From positions 372,001 to 436,000 of the forward strand of contig NZ_JHQS01000051.1 of NCBI RefSeq assembly GCF_014843845.1: 64,000 bases of DNA, given 5' to 3'. This document shows, one piece after another, positions 60,134 to 64,000 of the stretch. This stretch comes from Mesorhizobium amorphae (GTDB taxonomy: Bacteria; Pseudomonadota; Alphaproteobacteria; Rhizobiales; Rhizobiaceae). The first letter of the stretch is position 1. Each line of letters starts with the position of its first letter. Made by a program: the position numbers and the translations under genes. Below the pieces are notes generated by a model. That model had not been told where the DNA came from. It worked only from the letters and a program-made list of their open reading frames with translations, and searched no databases.

Positions 60134-61078
60134 TCAGGTCGCAGCCTGACCTTGCAGCGACCATTGCCCGGCTTTCGCCCGCCGTGTCCTGGCCTCGCCG
60201 GCCAAAAACTTCACGATACTGTCCCTGGCGCGCCGCGCTTCGGGCATCTCGATCAGCGGCCAGACGTGGAACATGCCTTCCTCGTAGACGACCTCGACCT
60301 CGACGCCGGCGGCACGCGCCTTCTCGGCGAAGATCAAATTGTCGGGGCTGAGCAGGTCGTGCGAGCCGGTCAGGAGCAGCGTTTTCGGCAAGACCGAGAG
60401 GTCGCCGTAAAGCGGGCTGATATGCCAGTCGCTGCGATCAAAGCCGGCGCTGTAGAGCCGGACTGCCTCCATCCCGCCCGAAATGCCGAGCCAGGGATCA
60501 TTGCGCTCGGCCTCGAACACTTCGGGGTTGGAGAGCGACATGTCGAGCCCGGGTGAGATCAGCACATGGCGTGACGGGAGAGCAAGGCCATTTTCCGCGG
60601 CCATCATGGTCAACACCACGGCCATGTTGCCGCCGGCGGAATCGCCCATGAAGACGATGTCTTCTTTCGTCTCGTCGAGCATCTGGCGGTAGACTTCGCT
60701 CACCATGCCGAACATGGCATGGAAATCATGTTCGGGCGCGATGGGGTAGATCGGCACGGTGATGCCATAGCCCAGCCGCTCGGCCATCTCGGCGATCAGC
60801 CCCCAATGATAGGAGGTGATCTGGAAGACATAGGCGCCGCCATGCAGATAGAGGATCCGCTTGTGCTCGCCGGCCTTGGGCGCGATGTCATAGACGGGGA
60901 AGCCATTGACGCTGCGCTCGGCTATGTCGAGGCGGTGGCGCAGCGATGCGGGCGGATGATAGTCCTCGGTCTTGCGCGCATAGGCGATCCAGCGCTGCAG
61001 GTTTTCCGGGCTGGAAAAAGCCTTTTTGCGGCTATGCCTGAGGACAAAGGAAACGACGTGGCTCTTAAAACTGGGCAT
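60134..61078 (-). CDS. alpha/beta-hydrolase (HSL/esterase family)
   Basis: A 314-residue esterase: oxyanion motif YLHGGAYVF, nucleophile elbow GDSAGGNMAVVL, and Asp/His in SHDLLSPDNL and EEGMFHVWPL. This is the hormone-sensitive lipase family acting on short-chain or hydrophobic esters. Substrate unknown; convergent with the LysR gene. Confidence 0.87.
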   Translation of the reverse strand: MPSFKSHVVSFVLRHSRKKAFSSPENLQRWIAYARKTEDYHPPASLRHRLDIAERSVNGFPVYDIAPKAGEHKRILYLHGGAYVFQITSYHWGLIAEMAERLGYGITVPIYPIAPEHDFHAMFGMVSEVYRQMLDETKEDIVFMGDSAGGNMAVVLTMMAAENGLALPSRHVLISPGLDMSLSNPEVFEAERNDPWLGISGGMEAVRLYSAGFDRSDWHISPLYGDLSVLPKTLLLTGSHDLLSPDNLIFAEKARAAGVEVEVVYEEGMFHVWPLIEMPEARRARDSIVKFLAGEARTRRAKAGQWSLQGQAAT

Positions 61079-61324
61079 GCGGATACACGGACTTCGGCCG
61101 GAGCCGACTAAGAGAAATCCCCCAACTCAACCGAAGATCGTATCTGCGCGAAAAATGTCAAGATTTGCGCCGGGAACAACACGCTGGTGTGATCCTGCCG
61201 GCGATCCGCGGCAGTGCTCAGCGCCGCGGCAGCAGCGCGGCGCGCAGCTTGTTGTTGCTGGCCGCCGAGGCCGAAGGACGACCCCGGCGGGTGCCGAGCA
61301 ATCTGCATTTGTCAGCGAAGCTCA

Positions 61325-61510
61325 TCAGCGCGCCGAACCCAGGAGCAGGGCCGAAAGGGTGGCCTGCGCGTCATTGCGCGGCGAGACCGGCCAGCCGATG
61401 TCCTTCTGGAGTTCGGGCGGCAGGCTGTTCAGAGCCCGGATCGACCTGCTCCTGCTGTGTGCATGCTTGATGGCCGCGCCATAGCGGCCGAGGCTTTCGA
61501 ACATCGACAT
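61325..61510 (-). CDS. DUF1127 small protein (61 aa), second copy
   Basis: A 61-residue DUF1127-type protein: MSMFESLGRYGAAIKHAHSR and NSLPPELQKDIGWPVS (LPxELQKDIGW core). Same length as the gene at 58750-58935. The ATG at 61510 has AGGGAG 6 nt upstream; ATGs at 61516 and 61504 are alternatives. The 246-bp gap beyond its stop (61079-61324) has no gene I can support. Confidence 0.8.
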   Translation of the reverse strand: MSMFESLGRYGAAIKHAHSRSRSIRALNSLPPELQKDIGWPVSPRNDAQATLSALLLGSAR

Positions 61511-61694
61511 CTTCATCTCCCTCGGTTGCGGCGGCTGAAAGACATTTCCTGCCTGCCGTTCGATGCCGGTTGTATGCCCCGTGCGTGTATCTGGTGGATT
61601 TCACGAAAATGGCGGTTTGTTTCAGATCGAGCTGATCTGGAAACATTCGCATGCAAATGAAATTGAACGAACCTGCCGGCTTGAGGCAGAGGGC

Positions 61695-63764
61695 CTATTC
61701 CCGCCCGCGCCGTGCAGCGTGGCCTTCGCGCGAACGCCGGCGCGGCGTGGCGTCGCCGGCAATGCCGTCCTCGCTGACGGTTTTCCTGGGCGGCAGTTTG
61801 ACCGCCGCCGACAGTTTCGGGAACGGGTCGACCTTGTTCGGCAGCGCCATGGCGTAGACGAAATGCTCCTGGAATTTCGGCTCCAGCGCGGTCTCGATCT
61901 TCTCGATGCGGCTCACCGTTTCCTCGATCTCGCGGCGATAGCCGCGATTGAGCAATGCCATGCGCGCACCGGCGCCGGCGGCGTTGCCGACGGCCGAGAC
62001 CTTGTCGAGGTCGCAATCGGGAATCAGGCCCAGCACCATGGCGTATTTCGGATCGATGAAGGAGCCGAAGGCGCCGGCGAAATGGATGCGGTCGACATGG
62101 TCGGCGTTCTGCTTTTCCATCAACAGCTTGGTGCCAGCATAGAGCGCGGCCTTGGCGAGCTGGATAGCGCGCACGTCGGTCTGGGTGATGGTGATCTTGG
62201 GTTCGCCTTCCTTCAGCACGTAGGAGAAGGTGCGGCCATTGGCAACGACACGCGGCGAGCGCGCACTTAGCGACCCGTCGAGGACGCCGTCCTCGGAGAT
62301 AATGCCGGCGAGATACATCTCGGCGACCACTTCGATGATGCCGGAGCCGCAGATGCCGGTCACGCCGGTCGCCTGCACGCTGTCGAGGAAGCCCGGCTCG
62401 TCGGACCACAGTTCCGAGCCGATGACGCGGTATTTCGGCTCCAGCGTGTCGGGATCGATGCGCACGCGCTCGATGGCGCCGGGCGCGGCGCGCTGGCCGC
62501 CGGAGATTTCCGCGCCCTCGAAGGCCGGGCCGGTGGGCGAGGAGGCCGCCACCACGCGTGTCCTGTTGCCGAGCACGATTTCGGCATTGGTGCCGACGTC
62601 GACGATCAGCATCATTTCGTCCTGGCGGTGCGGGCCTTCCGACAGCGTCACCGCCGCGGCGTCGGCACCGACATGGCCGGCGATGCAGGGCAGCATGTAG
62701 AGACGCGCGCCCTGGTTGAGCTTCAGGCCGATATCCGAGGCCTTGATGCGCACCGCGCCGGAGACGGCGAGCGCAAAGGGCGCGCCGCCGAGTTCGGTCG
62801 GATCGATGCCGAGGAAAAGATGGTGCATGATCGGATTGCCGACGAAGACAGAGTCCAGAATGTCGCCACGCTGTACATTGCCTTCGGCGCAGACCTTGTC
62901 GACAAGGCCGGACACCGCCTCGCGCACGGCGACCGTCATGCCCTCGCGGCCGTCCGGGTTCATCATCACATAGGAGACGCGGCTCATCAGATCCTCGCCG
63001 AAGCGGATCTGCGGATTGGAGGTGCCCGACGAGGCGGCGACGCGGCCCGACAGCAGCGACACCAGATGCATGGCAATCGTGGTCGAGCCGATATCGCAGG
63101 CGAGCCCGTAGGCCTCGTTCTTGAGGCCGGGCCATAGCGCGATGACACGCGCGGTCTCCGAGTCGGCATCCTTGTGGATGGCGGCCGTCGCAGTCCAGTT
63201 GCCCTTGCGCAAAATGCCCTGCACCTGCGGCAACAGATAGAAATCGAAGTCCAGGCTCTTGAGGTTCCAGTCCTTCATCAAAGCGATCTTGAGGCGGTCG
63301 AGATCGCCGAGCGGCTTGTGCATGTCGGGCTCTTCGATCTCGACATAGCACATGCGGATCGCCGAATCGCGGGCGATGACCCTGGTGTCGGCGTCCTTGC
63401 GGATGGTCTGCGCGTTGATGACCGTGTCCTGCGGCACGTCGATGACGAGGTCGCCGAGGATCTGCGCCGAGCAGGACAGGCGGCGCCGTTCGGGCAGGCC
63501 GCGGACGCGCTCATAGCGCTCTTCCTTGGCGCCCTTGGGCGAGATGTGGTCGTTGGAGGAGGTTATCTTGTGCTTGGCGAAATTGCCTTCCTGCACCTCG
63601 ATCTGGCAGCGACCGCACGTGGCGCGACCGCCGCACACGCTCTCGACATAGACGCCGAGCTGGCGCGCGGCATCGAGCACCGGCGTGCCGACCGGAAACC
63701 GCCCGCGCTTGCCCGACGGCATGAACAGCACGAGCGGATCGGTGATGTTGGCAGGCGAGTTCAC
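61695..63764 (-). CDS. corrinoid reductive activator (RACo-like, DUF4445/ASKHA ATPase with 2Fe-2S domain)
   Basis: A ~689-residue protein: N-terminal plant-type [2Fe-2S] domain (Cys44, Cys50, Cys53, Cys98), a linker, and an ASKHA ATPase from about residue 190 (GLACDIGSTTIAMHL, VDVGTNAEIVLG, GICGSGIIEVVAEM). It reduces the inactive Co(II) corrinoid of methyltransferases, using ATP hydrolysis and electrons. The GTG at 63764 is preferred; an ATG at 63824 would overlap the upstream gene by ~50 nt. A B12-dependent methyltransferase is expected nearby. Confidence 0.88.
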   Translation of the reverse strand: MNSPANITDPLVLFMPSGKRGRFPVGTPVLDAARQLGVYVESVCGGRATCGRCQIEVQEGNFAKHKITSSNDHISPKGAKEERYERVRGLPERRRLSCSAQILGDLVIDVPQDTVINAQTIRKDADTRVIARDSAIRMCYVEIEEPDMHKPLGDLDRLKIALMKDWNLKSLDFDFYLLPQVQGILRKGNWTATAAIHKDADSETARVIALWPGLKNEAYGLACDIGSTTIAMHLVSLLSGRVAASSGTSNPQIRFGEDLMSRVSYVMMNPDGREGMTVAVREAVSGLVDKVCAEGNVQRGDILDSVFVGNPIMHHLFLGIDPTELGGAPFALAVSGAVRIKASDIGLKLNQGARLYMLPCIAGHVGADAAAVTLSEGPHRQDEMMLIVDVGTNAEIVLGNRTRVVAASSPTGPAFEGAEISGGQRAAPGAIERVRIDPDTLEPKYRVIGSELWSDEPGFLDSVQATGVTGICGSGIIEVVAEMYLAGIISEDGVLDGSLSARSPRVVANGRTFSYVLKEGEPKITITQTDVRAIQLAKAALYAGTKLLMEKQNADHVDRIHFAGAFGSFIDPKYAMVLGLIPDCDLDKVSAVGNAAGAGARMALLNRGYRREIEETVSRIEKIETALEPKFQEHFVYAMALPNKVDPFPKLSAAVKLPPRKTVSEDGIAGDATPRRRSREGHAARRGRE

Positions 63765-63774
63765 GATTGCGCGC

Positions 63775-64000
63775 TTATCCCCTGGCCATGCGGGCTTCAC
63801 GTCCGCCGCGCCGGCGGCCGCCATTGCCGCCGCCTTCGCCCGGAGCGTTGACCGCGGTGGGCGCTGCGACCGCCTGGCCGCCTTCGGCCGGCTTGTAGTC
63901 CTTGTAGGTCCTGATCCAGTTGGTGCAGTTCTCGTCGGTGCCGTTGAGCACATTGGCGCCGCGCACGGCTTCCATTTCCTGCGGGCGCACCGGGTTCATG
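63775..64000 (-). CDS. C-terminus of a probable corrinoid/folate methyltransferase (runs off right edge)
   Basis: Only the last ~74 residues are present: VRGANVLNGTDENCTNWIRT, then a Gly/Arg-rich tail ending EARMARG. The gene is directly upstream of the corrinoid activator on the same strand. Such Gly/Arg tails occur in the methyltetrahydrofolate:corrinoid methyltransferases of related clusters, but the fragment is too short to be sure. Confidence 0.5.
   Translation of the reverse strand, partial: MNPVRPQEMEAVRGANVLNGTDENCTNWIRTYKDYKPAEGGQAVAAPTAVNAPGEGGGNGGRRRGGREARMARG

Noticed and set aside
61108..61308. 66-codon frame in the gap between the hydrolase and DUF1127 gene
   Set aside because: Low-complexity Gln/Ala sequence without homology or ribosome-binding site.
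61513..63351. 612-codon frame within the corrinoid activator, same strand
   Set aside because: Frame-shifted reading of the activator gene, dominated by Arg and Ala, with no domain motif; the 61695-63764 frame has intact ferredoxin and ASKHA motifs.

Overview
The window looks like chromosomal DNA from an alphaproteobacterium of the Rhizobiales, most likely Mesorhizobium or a close relative. This is inferred from uniformly high GC, tightly packed genes with ATGA overlaps, the mix of serine-cycle and sarcosine oxidase genes, DUF1127 small proteins and the intergenic palindromes. I see no rRNA, tRNA, insertion sequence, prophage or CRISPR array. Both ends cut through genes.

Left part (1-10.8 kb): a malyl-CoA lyase fragment and serine-glyoxylate aminotransferase sit beside a LuxR-type regulator whose receiver domain has lost its phosphoacceptor Asp. 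Then come a PAP2 membrane phosphatase, MgtE, a LiuR-like MerR regulator, a coupled ICMT/DUF1624 membrane pair, an MFS transporter, a GbcA-like Rieske oxygenase and a ChaC-like protein.

Cobalamin block (10.86-15.75 kb): a promoter and cobalamin riboswitch precede cbtB-cbtA-cobP-cobO. The divergent cobD and cobC have interlocking start codons, and a tyrosine-phosphatase-like gene is coupled to cobC.

Heterocycle-like catabolic block (15.76-25.4 kb): creatininase-family hydrolase, RidA, a three-gene NMT1-type ABC importer, a cytosine-deaminase-like amidohydrolase, a PCMH flavoprotein, two flavodoxin-fold reductases and an FAD oxidoreductase. Two copies of a ~154-bp inverted-repeat element bracket the amidohydrolase/flavoprotein pair.

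Methylamine/C1 block (25.5-40.8 kb, minus strand): a five-gene operon (XRE-cupin regulator, DAO-GcvT oxidase, homocysteine methyltransferase, aminotransferase, second DAO-GcvT oxidase), then a nitroreductase, a DHA2 transporter and soxBDAG (heterotetrameric sarcosine oxidase). A third DAO-GcvT enzyme lies at 51.5 kb, a GlxA/GbdR-type regulator at 57 kb, and a corrinoid reductive activator with the tail of a probable methyltransferase at the right end. With the serine-cycle genes and the cobalamin block these suggest a locus for stripping methyl groups from betaine-like compounds and handling the one-carbon units.

Polyprenyl-phospho-sugar block (44.2-51.3 kb, plus strand): a HAD-UbiA fusion resembling decaprenyl-phosphate phosphoribosyltransferase, a DprE1 homologue, a small EamA/SMR flippase-like protein, an SDR, a class III aminotransferase and a GT-C-like membrane protein. 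Together they look like a complete route for making, flipping and using a lipid-linked pentose, possibly an amino-pentose. I consider this the most interesting system in the window.

Right part (54.3-61.5 kb): an unrecognised membrane protein behind an AT-rich palindrome, a DUF1194 secreted VWA-like protein, a beta/gamma-crystallin-like protein, small DUF1127 proteins with clear terminators, a LysR regulator and an HSL-family hydrolase.
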